A DNA stretch of 64,000 nt, taken from positions 57,221,435 to 57,285,434 of the forward strand of contig NC_132904.1 in the NCBI RefSeq assembly GCF_047675955.1, in the 5' to 3' direction. The DNA is from Chlorocebus sabaeus. Taxonomy: Eukaryota; Chordata; Mammalia; Primates; Cercopithecidae. Made by a program: the position numbers and the translations under genes. The notes beneath the pieces were generated by a model, which was not told the origin of the DNA, did no database searches, and saw only the letters and a program-made list of their open reading frames with translations. Of the stretch, positions 1-11,918 are shown piece after piece; positions within the stretch are counted from its first letter, which is position 1, and every line of letters starts with the position of its first letter.

Positions 1-390
1 ACAATGCTGTTTTTGTTACTGTAGCCTTGTAGTATAGTTTAAATTCAGGCAGTGTGATACCTCTGGGTTTTTATTTTATTTTATTTTATTTTATTTTATT
101 TTATTTTATTTGCTTAGTATTGCTTTTGCTATTTGGGCTCTTTTTTGGTTCCATATGAATTTTGGCATAGCTTTCTCTAATTCTGTGAAAAAATGACTTT
201 GGTAGTTTGATAGGAATAGCTATGTGTAAATAACATTGGGCAGAATGTCAATTTTAATAATATTGATTCTTCCAATCTGAGAACATGGATTTTTTTTTCC
301 ATTTTGTGTCTCTAATTTCTTTCAGCAGTGTTTTGTAGTTCTGCTTCTAGATATCTTTCATCTCCTTGGTTAGCTGTATTTGCTAAATGT
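1..390 (-). repeat. L1 ORF2 fragment, antisense (3' part of a twin-primed L1)
   Basis: Read on the minus strand this is L1 ORF2 just downstream of the reverse-transcriptase core; the plus strand opens with the familiar antisense L1 text. A (TTTTA)n microsatellite interrupts it at about 70-111. It abuts an inverted L1 piece at about 390-400. The two together look like one L1 whose 5' part is inverted. The element's 3' end lies outside the window. Confidence 0.85.
70..111. repeat. (TTTTA)n microsatellite
   Basis: About eight uninterrupted TTTTA units sit inside the antisense L1 fragment. Confidence 0.9.
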
Positions 391-394
391 CTTC

Positions 395-1709
395 ATCAGG
401 AAATTAGAAAGATCTCAAGTTAAAAATCTAACATTGCACCTAGAGGAACGAGAATTTTTTAAAAAGCCAGCCCAAAGCAGAGAGAAGAAGCAAAATAACT
501 AAAATTAAAGAAGAACTAAATAGGACTAAGATGGAAAAATCCATACAAAAGTCAATGACACCAAAAAATGATTTTTGAAAGAATAAACAAGATTGATAGA
601 CCACTAGTTAGACTAACAAAAAAAAAACCACAGAAGATCCAAATAAGTACAATCAGAAAAGACAAAGATGACATTACAATAAATCCCACAGAAATACAAA
701 AGATCCTCAGAGACTATTATGAACAACTCTATGCACACAAACTAGAAAATCTAGAGGAAATGGATAAATTCCTAGAAACATATAACCTCCCAGGACTGAG
801 CCAGGAAGAAAGTGAAAACTTGAACAAATAATAACAAGTTCCAAAATTGAGTCAGTAATTAAAAAAAAAAAATCAGCCAAAAAAAAAAAAAGAAGGCCTG
901 AACCAAATAGATTCACAGCCAAATTCGACCAGACATACAAAGAACTGATATCAATCCTACTGAAACTATTCCAAAAAATCGAAGAGGAGGGTCTCTTCCC
1001 TAACTCATTCTATGAAGCCAACATCAGTGTGATACCAAAATTTGGCAGAGACATGGCAAAAAGAGAAAACTTCAGGCCAATAACCCTAATGAACATAGAT
1101 GCACAAATCTAGCAAACTAAATCCAGCATCACATCAAAAAGTTAATACTCCACAATCAAGTAGGCTTTATTACTGGGATGCAAGCCTGGTTCAACATATG
1201 CAAATTAATAAATGTGATTCACCACATAAACTAAATGCAAAAACCATATGATTATTTCTATAGCTGCAGAAAAAGCTTTCAGTAAAATCCAACATCCCCT
1301 CATGATAAAAACTCTCAATATACCAGGCATCAAAAAAACATACCTCAAAATAACAAGAGCTTTCTATAACAAATCCATATTTCAACAGCGTACTGAATGG
1401 CAAAAGCTGGAAGCATTCCCCTTGAGAACTGGAATAAGACAAGGATACCCATTCTCACCACTCCTATTCAACATAATGAAGGTCTAGCCTGAGCAGTCAG
1501 GCAAGAGAAAGAAATAAAAGGCATCCAAAAAGGAAAAGAAGTCAAACTATACCTTAACAGACGACATGATTCTACACCTAGACAACATTAAAGATCCTGC
1601 TCAGAGGCTCCTAGAACTGATAGCAACTTCAGTAAAGTTTCAGAATATAAAATCAATGTATAAGAATTAGCATGTTTACACACCAATAACGTTCAAGCTG
1701 ACAGTCAAA
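395..1709 (+). pseudogene. L1 ORF2 remnant (reverse-transcriptase region), inverted 5' part
   Basis: Frames with L1 ORF2 similarity run through the reverse-transcriptase domain, in pieces at about 568-831 and 1248-1487, ending just after the FADD-type catalytic region. Stops and frameshifts break it many times, for example at 829-831 and around 1486, so it cannot encode a working enzyme. It ends shortly before the L1 position at which the antisense piece 1-390 begins, as expected for twin priming. An Alu follows directly. Confidence 0.85.
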
Positions 1710-1710
1710 T

Positions 1711-2010
1711 CAAGCCAGGCACAGTGGCTTATGCCTGTAATCCCAGCACTTTGGGAGGCCAAGGTAGGAGGATCACTTGAGCTCAGGAGTTCAAGAACAA
1801 TCTGGGCAACATAAGGAGACCTCAGCTCAGGAAAAAAAATTTAAAATTAGCCATGCATGGTGTCATGTGCCTGTGGTCCCAGCTATTCGGAAGGCTGAGG
1901 TGGGAGAGTTGCTTGAGCCCAGGAGATCGAGGCTACAGTAAGCTGTGATCACACCACTACACTCCAGCCTAGGTAACAGAACAGGATGCTCTGTCAAATA
2001 ATAATAATAA
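1711..2010 (+). repeat. Alu (older, J/S type)
   Basis: Full-length dimeric Alu: a left monomer beginning with the usual GCCAGGCACAGTGG-type start, an A-rich linker near 1830-1845, and a right monomer ending in the 'ctccagcctaggtaacaga' region. It is diverged from young Alu. A (TAA)n tract follows at about 1997-2026. Confidence 0.9.
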
Positions 2011-2239
2011 TAGTAATAATAATAAACACCGAATTCCTAGGTATTTCAGGTTTTGTAGCCAAAATTGAATACAGCCAATTTTCTAATTTGAATGAATGTT
2101 ATCCTAGGAGGTTAGTATCTTTAGCATGTTATAAATGCAAATGTAAATACTTTCTAGATAAATAACATTATCACAGTCCTAAAATTATTTCTACAGTTTT
2201 AGTTTTAATAGTCAATGTACAGCACATAATCAAAATAGC

Positions 2240-3890
2240 CAGACACACAAGGGGATAAGGCTATATTAATAAAACCAGTTCCTCCCCCTACGCACAGAAA
2301 ATAAAAATTTAAGAGACTCTGTACATTGGAGTTATCAGACACAGACTTTTAAAACACTGTGCTTATTACACTCAAGGAGATGAAAGATGCAAATAAGAAT
2401 TCCAGCAGAGAATGAGAAAAAAATTTTAAATAGTTAAATAAACATTATAGTACTGAAAAATATGCCAGCCCCCCCATCCCCTTAGGCCACATAGTCAGTG
2501 GAAACCCTGTGGGGGACCTGGAATTCAATCTCTATCTGACAGTAATAAGGCAGCGCTCGCCACCAACTCACCCCTGCTTTCTCGCCAGAGGAGTGTCATA
2601 GGAGGCCAGCTAAAACAAAAGATTTAAGGCAGACCTAGAATCTCATAACATAATACTCCAGAAGTCAATGATTCAATAAAAAAATTACTCATCATACTCA
2701 AGATTACTTCAAGATGAGGAAAATATCAACTTGAATGAGAAATAACAACCAGTGGGCACAAACACCAAGATGACAGTGATGCTGGGATTATCTGACCAGG
2801 ATTTTAAAGCAGGCAACCTGAAAATGCTTCAACAAGCAATCACAAATATGACTGAAATAATTTTTAATAGGAAGTCTCAGCAAAGAGTCAAAACATATAA
2901 AAAAGAAGCAAATGGAAATTTAGAACTGAAAAACATATATTCAAAATTTAAAAAATACTCAGTGAATGGGCACAACTGTAGAATAGAGGAGACATAAGAA
3001 AGAATCATTAATCTTGTAGATATAACAAACAAAATAAACCATTCTAAGAGTGAGAGAAAACAAATTTAAAAAAGATGAACAGAGGCTCAGGGAACTATGG
3101 AACTGCAGATTGAGTATTCCGTATTCAAAATGCTTGCGACCACAAGTGTTTCAGCATTTGGATTTTTTCAGATTTTTAAATATTTGCATCATACTTACCA
3201 ATGGAGCATCCCTAATCTGAAAATCTGAAATCCAAAATGCTTCAGTGAGCATTTCTTCTGAGTATCATGTCAGCACTGAAAAAGTTTCAGATTTTGTAGT
3301 ATTTTGGATTTTAGGTTTTTGGATTAGGGATACTCAACCTGTATAATACAGGATCTAACATTTATGTCATCAAAGCAGCAGAAAAAGAGGAGAAAAATGA
3401 TGAAAGCTGAAGGAATAATGACTTGCAATTTTTCAAATTTGGCAAAGACCCATACATTTAATAAATTTTCAGCAAATTTCCTAAGGAAATCCATGCTTAA
3501 ATACATCATAATCAAATTTCTAAAAATTAGAAACAAAGAAAAACAATTGAAAGCAGTGAAAAAAAAAATGGCACCTTACCTACAGCAGAAAACCAATTCA
3601 AATGACAGCAGATTCCTCACTAGGAACCACGGAGGTCAATATAAAAGTTTTTTATTTGTAAAGGAAAGAAACAGTCAAGTGTGAATTCTCTATCTAGCTA
3701 GTATGTTTCAGGAATTACGGGGAAATAAGACATTCTCAGATGAAAGAAAACTAACAGAATTTATCACCAGCTGACCTACCCTAAAAGAATAGCTAAAGAA
3801 AGTTCTCAAAACAGAAAACAACTAATCAAAGAAGGAATCTTTACACAGCAGGAAGGAAGAAAATAAAACAAGAGATGTAAACATATAGAT
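2240..3890 (+). repeat. Old L1M-type element (ORF1 region), interrupted
   Basis: The text matches the 5'/ORF1 part of old mammalian L1 (L1M/HAL1 type), including the 'gatgaacagaggctcaggga' segment and, further on, the 'cagacctaccctaaaagaat'-type segment. Short lysine-rich open frames such as 3364-3684 are remnants of it. A DNA transposon at about 3107-3345 splits it, so the L1 is older than that transposon. Confidence 0.7.
3107..3345. mobile_element. Non-autonomous Tigger-type DNA transposon (MITE-like)
   Basis: The two ends form imperfect terminal inverted repeats: 'gattgagtattccgtattc' at the left and the reverse complement of 'ggattagggatactcaacc' at the right. Internal direct and inverted copies of the same 'atccctaatctgaaaatc' motif are present. 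A TA target site is plausible at the right edge. I recognise the type but not the exact family. Confidence 0.65.
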
Positions 3891-4390
3891 AAATACATTT
3901 CTCTGCTCCTCTTAAGTTTTCTAAATTGTTTTTTATTGTCATAACAAAAATTATAACACTGTCTGATGTGGTTCTCAATATATGTAGAGATAATTTTTTA
4001 AGACAATTCTATTATAAATGGGAAAGGGTAAAGAGACAAAGAAAACATAAAGAGAGAAAAGGCTTCTACTCTCCACACACATTCATATGGTCATGGAACA
4101 GATTTTGTCATTGTCAGTAAGTTTAGCAACTTCATCACATCAATTTCAAACACCTCACTCTGAGTATCACCTCCAGGTCCATTCAAAATTTACTTGGTTT
4201 CACTGGAAGCACTAATCATTGAAGTAACTACGTTTTCACAGTCCAGTCTCCACCCTCTACTGTGTCTCAACATCCCTTTGAACTTTTTAAAAGAGAGGGA
4301 GCTCATCTGCAACTACCTATAGTTTTGAGGTATTTCCAGTATCAAAAGAAGGAGCTCAGTTAATCTGCAACTACTTATAGTGTTTAAGTA

Positions 4391-4940
4391 TATATTTGGA
4401 TACATACTCAGTAATGAGAATATAAATCATTGTATTATAAAGATACATGCACACATATGTTCATTGCAACACTATTGACAACTGCAGAGACATGGAATCA
4501 ATATAAATGCCCATCAATGATAGACTGGATAAATAAAATGTGGTATATATACACCATGGAATACTATGCAGCCATAAAAAAGAATGCAGTCTTGTTCTTT
4601 GCAGAGACATGGATGGAGCTGGAGGCCATTATTCTTAGTAAACTAACACAGGGACAGAAAACCAAATACTGCATGTTCTCATTAATAAGTAGGAGCTAAA
4701 TGATAACAACACAAGGACACATAGAGGGGAACAACACACACTGGGGCCTATTAGAGGGTGGAGGATGGATGGTGAGAGGAGGGAGAGGAGCAGGAAAAAT
4801 AACTAATGGATACTAGGCTTAATACCCGGGTGATGAAATAATCTGTATAACAAACTCCCATAACACAGGTTTACCTATACAACAAACCTGCACATATAGC
4901 CCTGAACTTAAAGTAAAAGTAAAAAAAAAAAAAAAACTTT
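4391..4940 (+). repeat. 5'-truncated L1, 3' end with poly(A)
   Basis: The end of L1 ORF2 ('atggaatactatgcagcc' region), the 3' UTR and a terminal A tract at about 4921-4936 are present in sense orientation. The open frame 4430-4699 is the broken ORF2 C-terminus. Confidence 0.9.
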
Positions 4941-6925
4941 AAAAAAAGAAAATATTCAAAAAGAAAAGAAAAGAAGATTTCAGCCAAAATTTATATAAAT
5001 AAATTTCAGTTCTGTCACTTACTAAGTGATCTTGGGAAAGTTACATAACCCTCTGAGTCTCATTTTTTCTTATTTTTAAAATTGAGATGCAGTAATAATA
5101 ATATTTATCTCACATGACCACTATTTTAAATAAAATGATTTATGTTGAAACACCTAGCAATGGATAGCAATGAATGAGTAATCCATAAATAAGAATCTAC
5201 TTAAAACTGCAACTATTAGCTTCTACTAGTAATGCAAAGGACATTTATATATCAATAATAATGAATGTTGTCTGCCAAAGATAATGACAAACTCCAGGAA
5301 TCATCTCTGTGCAGCAGGGCTTATCTATGCAGGATTTGGGACCATTTGGAATAAAAGACCAAAAGTACCTCAACACCAGACCTGCACAGGTTTGTCAACA
5401 TCTTATTGAAAATCCAGTGGGAGAAAATCCAGTAAGATTGAGACAATTAGGTGTGTTTATGTATTCATACAAAATTATGCTGGCCAAGATAATTCATTAA
5501 GATTCCAGGGGTTTCATTAATTCTCTTCATTATTTGTATACAGTTATTTTAACTGCATAGATCTAATTAGTTTTGAAACTTGATTTGGGTCAACATAATT
5601 ATTGTAGGCTATGCTGTACTCATCTGTGCCATCTCTGAGAAGCAGCTATGACTAGGTTCCAGGAACTATTTTTGTTTTTTAGCATTTTCATGTTTTTTTA
5701 AATAATTAGTTGCATCTTAGAGAGCTGCATGAAGAGCCTTAATGCTTTTCTCCACATGAAGGTGACCTATGTTTCAATTTAACTTTGGCATACCCCACTT
5801 ATGTAGATTTTTTTTTCCCGAAATCTTGGACTCTCGAGGTAGAGATCTGGTTATTAAAGATACTTCATCCTTTTTCCACCTTATATTTATCTCTAATCCA
5901 GTGCTCTCTTTCCAGATAACCCAAGACTCTCTTCCTTGTTCCTAACTTCCATGTGTTTTTTAATAAGTGATTTTTACCATTTATATTGTTCTAAAATTGC
6001 TTTTATAATTCAAGAATATTTCTTAGATAATTCCATGTATGTATTAATATCCTTCAGGCTTTTAATGAAAGCATTTCATTAGTATTTACTTAACTGTACT
6101 CCTACCAATGCTTCATTGTACCAGCATTTCTCTCGGATGTGTTCCTGGGTCAAAAGGTTTGCACAAGTTAAGTTCTAATAGATTCTGCCAAATTGTCCTC
6201 CAAGAAAATTAGCACAACTTAACTCATAGTGCTTTATGTTAACAATCTATTAGATCAAACGTTTTTCATTACTTATTTGATCTATCTATTTCTGAAACTC
6301 TTGCACTATGATTGTACATTTTTCAGTTTCACATACTCCTATCAGATTTTTCTTTAAATATTTCAACACTGTGTTATTACGTATTTAAATGTTTAAGACT
6401 GCTATGACTTCCTTGTGAATGACACTTTTTATTTTAATAAAACCTTTAAAAGTAACGTTGCCAATTTACTTCCCACCAGCAATAATCTGAAAGCAATTTA
6501 TTCATTCCTTAAACTGTTAATAGTATTGAACTTTTTTACAATGAATAACATGATCTATTATAATGTAACTAATTTTGTTCTTTTAAAAAAAGTTTAATGG
6601 TTGTCATTGTGCATAATTTAGTTTTCTATTTACCATGCTTTCTTTGTCACTGTTATTTTTGTTGTTTGTTTTGCTATCATTATTTCCTTTAAATTGAATC
6701 AATCTTCTTTTTACTACTTTAACCATATGGAATTTATGCATCATATTTCTATTCTTCTAGTAGTCATAATTCTTAAGGTTCTAACACTTTGTTTACATTT
6801 TCTACTAGTGTCTATAATTAGTTTATCAATCCTGACTTTAAATTAGTTAAGAATCTTAGCATATCTTTACCTCTCATCCTGTTCTTACCATTGCCCATCT
6901 TGCTTGTGAAATCCTCAGGAAATTA
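4941..6925. other. AT-rich non-genic stretch with a MIR and old LINE traces
   Basis: A MIR-like core is visible at about 5000-5180 ('cacttactaagtgatcttgg' type). From about 5950 to 6330 the text resembles antisense old LINE 3' sequence. I see no coding exon. Confidence 0.5.
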
Positions 6926-6927
6926 CT

Positions 6928-7209
6928 GGCCGGGCGCAGTGGCTCATTCCTGTAATCCCAGCACTTTGGGAGGCCCAGGCGGGTGGATCACCTGAGGTCA
7001 GGAGCTTGAGACCAGCCTGGCCAACATGGCAAAACCCCATCTCTAGTGAAAATACAAAAATTAGCCAGGTGTGGTGGCGCATGCCTGTAATCCTAGCTAC
7101 TCGGGAGGCTGAGGCAGGAGAATCCCTTGAACCTGGGAGGTGGAGGTTGCGGTGAGCCAAGATAGCATCATTAAACTCTAGCCTGGGCAACAACAGTGAA
7201 ACGCTGTCT

Positions 7210-7255
<46 letters not shown>
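6928..7255 (+). repeat. Alu (S type) with a long A tail
   Basis: Complete Alu starting with the standard GGCCGGGCGCAGTGGCTC and ending in an uninterrupted run of about 45 A residues (7211-7255), followed by a GAAA-rich degenerate tail to about 7280. I did not find clear target-site duplications. Confidence 0.95.
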
Positions 7256-7264
<9 letters not shown>

Positions 7265-7319
7265 GAAAAAAAAGAAAAGTTGTGATAAATGCTGGATTCA
7301 TTTTCTTTTTTCTTTTCTT

Positions 7320-7472
7320 CTATTTATTTATTTGTTTGTTTGTTTGAGACAGGATCTCTGTCACCCAGGCTGGAGTGCAATGGTGGCAGTCTTGAACTCT
7401 TGGGCTGAAGTATTCCTCCTGCCTCGGCCTCCTAAAGTGCTGGGATTATAGACATGAGCCACCATACCCAGT
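7320..7472 (-). repeat. Partial Alu, antisense
   Basis: A poly-T-like TTTA/TTTG tract precedes antisense Alu text ('gagacaggatctctgtcacc' to 'gagccaccatacccagtg'). It is shorter than a full Alu, with an internal deletion. Confidence 0.85.
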
Positions 7473-7475
7473 GAT

Positions 7476-9640
7476 TATTTTTCTTTATTAATCGTTTCAA
7501 AGACTGCTGAATAGTCATTAGTGTTGGTCCCATGCATCTTCCGAAGATGATTAATTTTTCTAGTGTTATTGTGAAGTCATGTAACACATCACAGTCTAAA
7601 CAGTCCCCATGGGTATCATTCCACTAACTACCAAAGAATTACCCCATATGCTGTTATCTATATTTTACATATGAGGAATACAAGGATCTGATGGCTTGAT
7701 GGACTTGCCCAAGGCTACACTATTAGTAAGTGTTGCAGTCTTGATTTCAATTTATGGTTTTTAAAAAATTATTGATGCCCTACCCTTTCTATGATGCTAT
7801 CATGTCATCTAAGCCCTTGTCACTTTTTCTGCGTGCTTTTTATTTTTCTCTGGCAGGTCAGAGGATTTGGTTCAATTTTGTCTTTTTCTTTTTGGCTTCC
7901 ACCAATCACTAGCTTCAAAATTGACACAAAAGAAAGAAAGAAAGATGCATTTGCTAAATTTATCTTCTCAACTGGCCTCCTTCACCACTTCATAATTGTA
8001 AGAGTTACCTTTTTTATTGTCCTAAACTACCTCTTTTTTTCTGGCTGTTCTCACTCATCTACATCTCCTGCTAACTTCCTTTCTCCATCATACCATGAAA
8101 ATTTTGTCTTCATAAAAACTAGTATCTTGGAGACAAGCTACAGAGGCTGAAGCATAACACATCAAGTTCTCACCAAGAATTTGGGAGCTAATTATAACTC
8201 TTCCAAACAGACTCCTGTACAGCTTCCTTTCCCCTATTTTCTACATGCCTGTGTGTGAATGTTTTGCTTTTGCAGACACTGACTCAGACAAATCCCTACA
8301 CGATTTTCCTTCTATTCCCTCTCATTCCTGGCCAGCTCACTTTTGCCTAAGTTTGTTTCTTTGCTATCTATCTCCTGTGCTTAGTATGTATAGGAACTTC
8401 CCCACTCTTCCTTACCCCAGTATTCCTGAAATTCCTGGGTATAACTAAACTTCTTTCTGGAGTACTCTCATTTCTATTCTAAGACTCAAATGGTGAGAAG
8501 GGGCAAGTTGCTCCTTCCTTTGCACAATTCACAACATCCCTCAGTTCCAAATCATCTGTTCCCTTTTAAAATTTATTTTAAAAAAATATCCTTATTATGT
8601 TTGATTATCCTTGAGGCATTCTCATAATGTTCTTAATTATTTTACACTTCAACTTACCTTGCATTTGCCTTTAGTGTCATCTATTAGTTGCAACAGAGAA
8701 TATGCAGGTTTTTATAAAGGAGGATTCAGTGATTCCCACTTAGGGATTGGATTAAGTGGGCAGCCTGAGAACATACGGTGTGTCCTGCTCCTGCTCCAAA
8801 TTTATGATAAGAAGAATGTATTAAATAAATGAACTCATAGCAGTGCTGGAAAGCCTGAAAAAGGAAAGCACTTTTAGTGGTCCCAAATTATGAATATTCC
8901 TAGAAAGATGAAAAAGTAGATGGAATTCAATTAAGGAAAGAACCACAACCTCACATCCCCGTTAGGAGAAAACTGCTGAAAAAGTTCTGGAGTAGACCCA
9001 CTCCAATTTATTCCAAGTAAGAACCAGTTAGTGTTTTCCCCTGGGAGGGAGATGTGAGGGGACATTAGGGCCCATGGAGCAGGGTAATTCCAGGTGGCTG
9101 GAAACTTCAGGGAGAATGAGAAGCAGACAGGTCGAGAAACCCAGTTCCTGGGACTGTCTACCAGACAGTATATTCTGTTACTTTCTCTGGGCCCCTGGGG
9201 GTGGCTGAGAATATTCCTGGTGGTGAGTGTTTATGGCACTGTTGATCAAAATTGAGGCTGTCAACACAGAAAAAAAATTATGAAGGTTTTTTGAAACTCC
9301 AATGTGAAGATTGATCCAGGAAGACACAGCAACAAAGTTGGAGGTGTTCTGAGGTCTGTCAGAAGGTGAAAGGTTTTGATGGAAAAATCTGAAAAAAGAG
9401 AGAGGGAATTCCTCATACTGTAGTCATTCTCTTTTCATTGGAGGGTACAATATAGAAGTTATAATCATTAGCTATGGATTATATCACAGGGTTATAGGAA
9501 CGCATTAAAGTCACAGCTCTGCAATCAGTAAAATACAGAATGTAGAAAATGCTAAAGGACGGAATAACCAATTCTTTCAACAAAAATAATTGCACAAACA
9601 AAAAGAGAGAAGAAAGTTATGGCTTTAAGAAAAACAGAAG
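7476..9640. other. Non-genic stretch upstream of OVCH2
   Basis: A MIR-like segment lies at about 7640-7745. The open frames at 7791-8150, 8245-8448 and 8611-8832 show no family resemblance, good start context or splice structure. I see nothing else I can support. Confidence 0.5.
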
Positions 9641-9649
9641 ATATAACAA

Positions 9650-9840
9650 CTAAATGAAACAGGTAGACCTGGGATTTTCTAGGTATAGAATCATATCATC
9701 TGTGAAGACAGAGAGTTTTGCTTTCAGGATAAATTTTGATACTAATTTCTCAACTTGGGGATATACAGACAGAGAAAACAATATATTTGAATCCCAAATC
9801 CATGTTTGGTGCAGACTTTGGTCCAAAATTCCCAAGAGAG
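9650..9840 (-). repeat. Short L1 ORF2 fragment, antisense
   Basis: On the minus strand the frame carries an L1 reverse-transcriptase FADD-like motif (here FTDD followed by MILYLENP). It is a short isolated remnant, not a gene. Confidence 0.6.
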
Positions 9841-11255
9841 ATTTCTTTCCCCTTTAAAAGATGTAATAGTTTCATGTATAAAAAATTGATTTTATACTAC
9901 CATGCCAAGCAACACTTTAATATAGTCCTCTCTGTTAAGTAACTACAATGTACAGTTATTATAGTTCCTATCCAAACTCTGGGAGGGTTGAATAGCTGGC
10001 CTTACAAAAACGTAGTGTCTTAGAACCTGCTGCACCACCTATGAAGAGCAAATATTTTAACAGCAAGGGGGCCACATTTTAGCCCCTTAAGAGATGAAAG
10101 TAACAAACTCTTAATGACCAGCTTCATGTGGTGAAGAGTGTGTTGATGTGTATTGACAGTTGTGGTGATGCAAGAGCTTGAAGCAAATATCCTCTCCTGA
10201 AATTAAGGAGTAAGCAAGAGCTCATCATATTTCTGTGTGACAATCAATAAAAATGCTCCACTCCCACATTACAGAGGAAAACTCATCATTTTTTCAGTAT
10301 AGAGTCAAATTTTATTGTCCTATGCTATGTGCCTACTTTAGGCTTGTCAAGTTTGGTGCATCCTAGGCCCACGCTAGGTCTTTCTGCACTTTTGACATTA
10401 GCAGTACCAACTTTTAGACAGAATATAGTGAATTTGGGATCAGAAAGGTCATATTCCTAGTCAAGTTGCTCTTAAAAGTGATTGATAAAACACAATAGCA
10501 ATCTAAAGAGAGCTTGCTGTCAAAGGAAGATTGAGACTTTGTTTAGGGCTTAGACATTGATTGATTACCTCTTGGGGCTATCACCCCATACCAATAGCCA
10601 AAATTGCTTGGCATCAGGATAACAGTAGTTGTAGACAAAGCCTCAATAGAGGTTTGAGTTTCGTTTCTTTCCATAAGGCTACAGTCTAGATTAGTGTACC
10701 TAAACATGTAGTGCTTACAAATGTTAGGTTTTACAACTTCTCTGTTTTGCATTTATATTATCTGTATGTGTTGTATTTTCATGCTTTTTTTTGTACAAAG
10801 ACAAAAGTTGCCAAAAGGAAATTAAGAGTTTTTGGGTTGACATTTGTTATTTTTAGTGAGTAACTTATAAAAGTTGACAGAAAAATGTTATATTTCTATG
10901 TGGTCATAGATGGCATTGACAATCCTACAAATATTTCTCATACACTGACCATGTGCTCAAAACTCATTGAGGAAAGAGGAGGATGTACAGGTTATCATAG
11001 CCACTTTACTCCCTCAAACATCTACCAAGCATAGAAGTAAAGGAGATTTAGTGTTTCCCTTCTATAAATACAAAAATGATAGGGGAATGCAGAGTCGCAA
11101 ATGCCCCAATGGACAGTATCCTAGATGACTTTCTAATAGCAGGGCTTCCTGAGTGTGACACCCAAGTATCTTTCCACTTCTCTCCTTCACCAACATATGT
11201 TTATAATAATCGCATAGTTACATTTGCAAGATAAGATAAATAAAAATATTTTAGA
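9841..11255. other. Non-genic stretch upstream of OVCH2
   Basis: No coding exon, named repeat or clear promoter element could be recognised here. Confidence 0.4.
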
Positions 11256-11258
11256 ATA

Positions 11259-11395
11259 TTGGCAGGGCATGGTGGCTCACACTTGTAATCCCAGCCCTTT
11301 GGGAGGATGAGGCAGGCAGATCCCTTGAGCCCAGGAATTTGAGATCAGCCTGGGCAACATGATGAAACTCCGACTCTAACCAAAAAAAATTATAT
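11259..11395 (+). repeat. Alu left-monomer fragment
   Basis: Diverged Alu monomer ('ggcagggcatggtggctcac' through 'cctgggcaacatgatgaaac') ending in an A-rich stretch. Confidence 0.85.
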
Positions 11396-11830
11396 ACATT
11401 TGGATGAGTTGTTTGCAAAAAAGTAGGGACGTGTACCCTTGTAAACAAGGACAACTTTGATAGTCAATCCTTTTATAGAAAGTAGTAAGCTCTACAAAGG
11501 AGCAAGTAATGTTTGCAAATGCAAACCTTACATGCTAACCACTTTGCTAGCCAGATACACTCTGGAGGAATCAACTAATTGATGTAGGTGTAATAGGATA
11601 TGTAATATTGTTTGATCAAGACTTTGCTTCTGTGGTTGTTTCTCCACGTCTTGCAAAAGATCTTTGCGAAACACTACATTCAGAAACATCAGATAGACAT
11701 GCTTGATATACCAAGTCTTGGTTAATGAATAAACTTGTTTTAAATTGGCTTATTGCTGGTCTCCCAAGGCTTCCTATTTTTCTTTGCTGTCATCTCTCTA
11801 AAATTTCAGGGGAAAACTGTGAGTCTCAAA

Positions 11831-11918
11831 ATGCTTATAAGCAGGAACAAGCTGATTTTACTACTAGGAATAGTCTTTTTCAAACAAGGTAAATCTGCCA
11901 CTCTTTTGCTCCCCAAAG
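11831..11918 (+). CDS. OVCH2: OVCH2 coding exon 1 (signal peptide)
   Basis: The start at 11831 (MLISRNKLILLLGIVFFKQG) gives a hydrophobic signal peptide. An earlier in-frame ATG at 11753 exists, but it leads into intron-like text and would push the signal peptide inward. The donor is AAAG|GTAAGT and leaves phase 1. Confidence 0.9.

Noticed and set aside
568..1487. Open frames with reverse-transcriptase text
   Set aside because: They are broken L1 ORF2 remnants, with stops and frameshifts between the pieces.
3364..3684. Lysine-rich 106-residue frame
   Set aside because: Falls inside old L1 ORF1-like sequence.
7791..8150. 119-residue frame
   Set aside because: Phe/Ser-rich translation of T-rich DNA, without family resemblance or gene signals.
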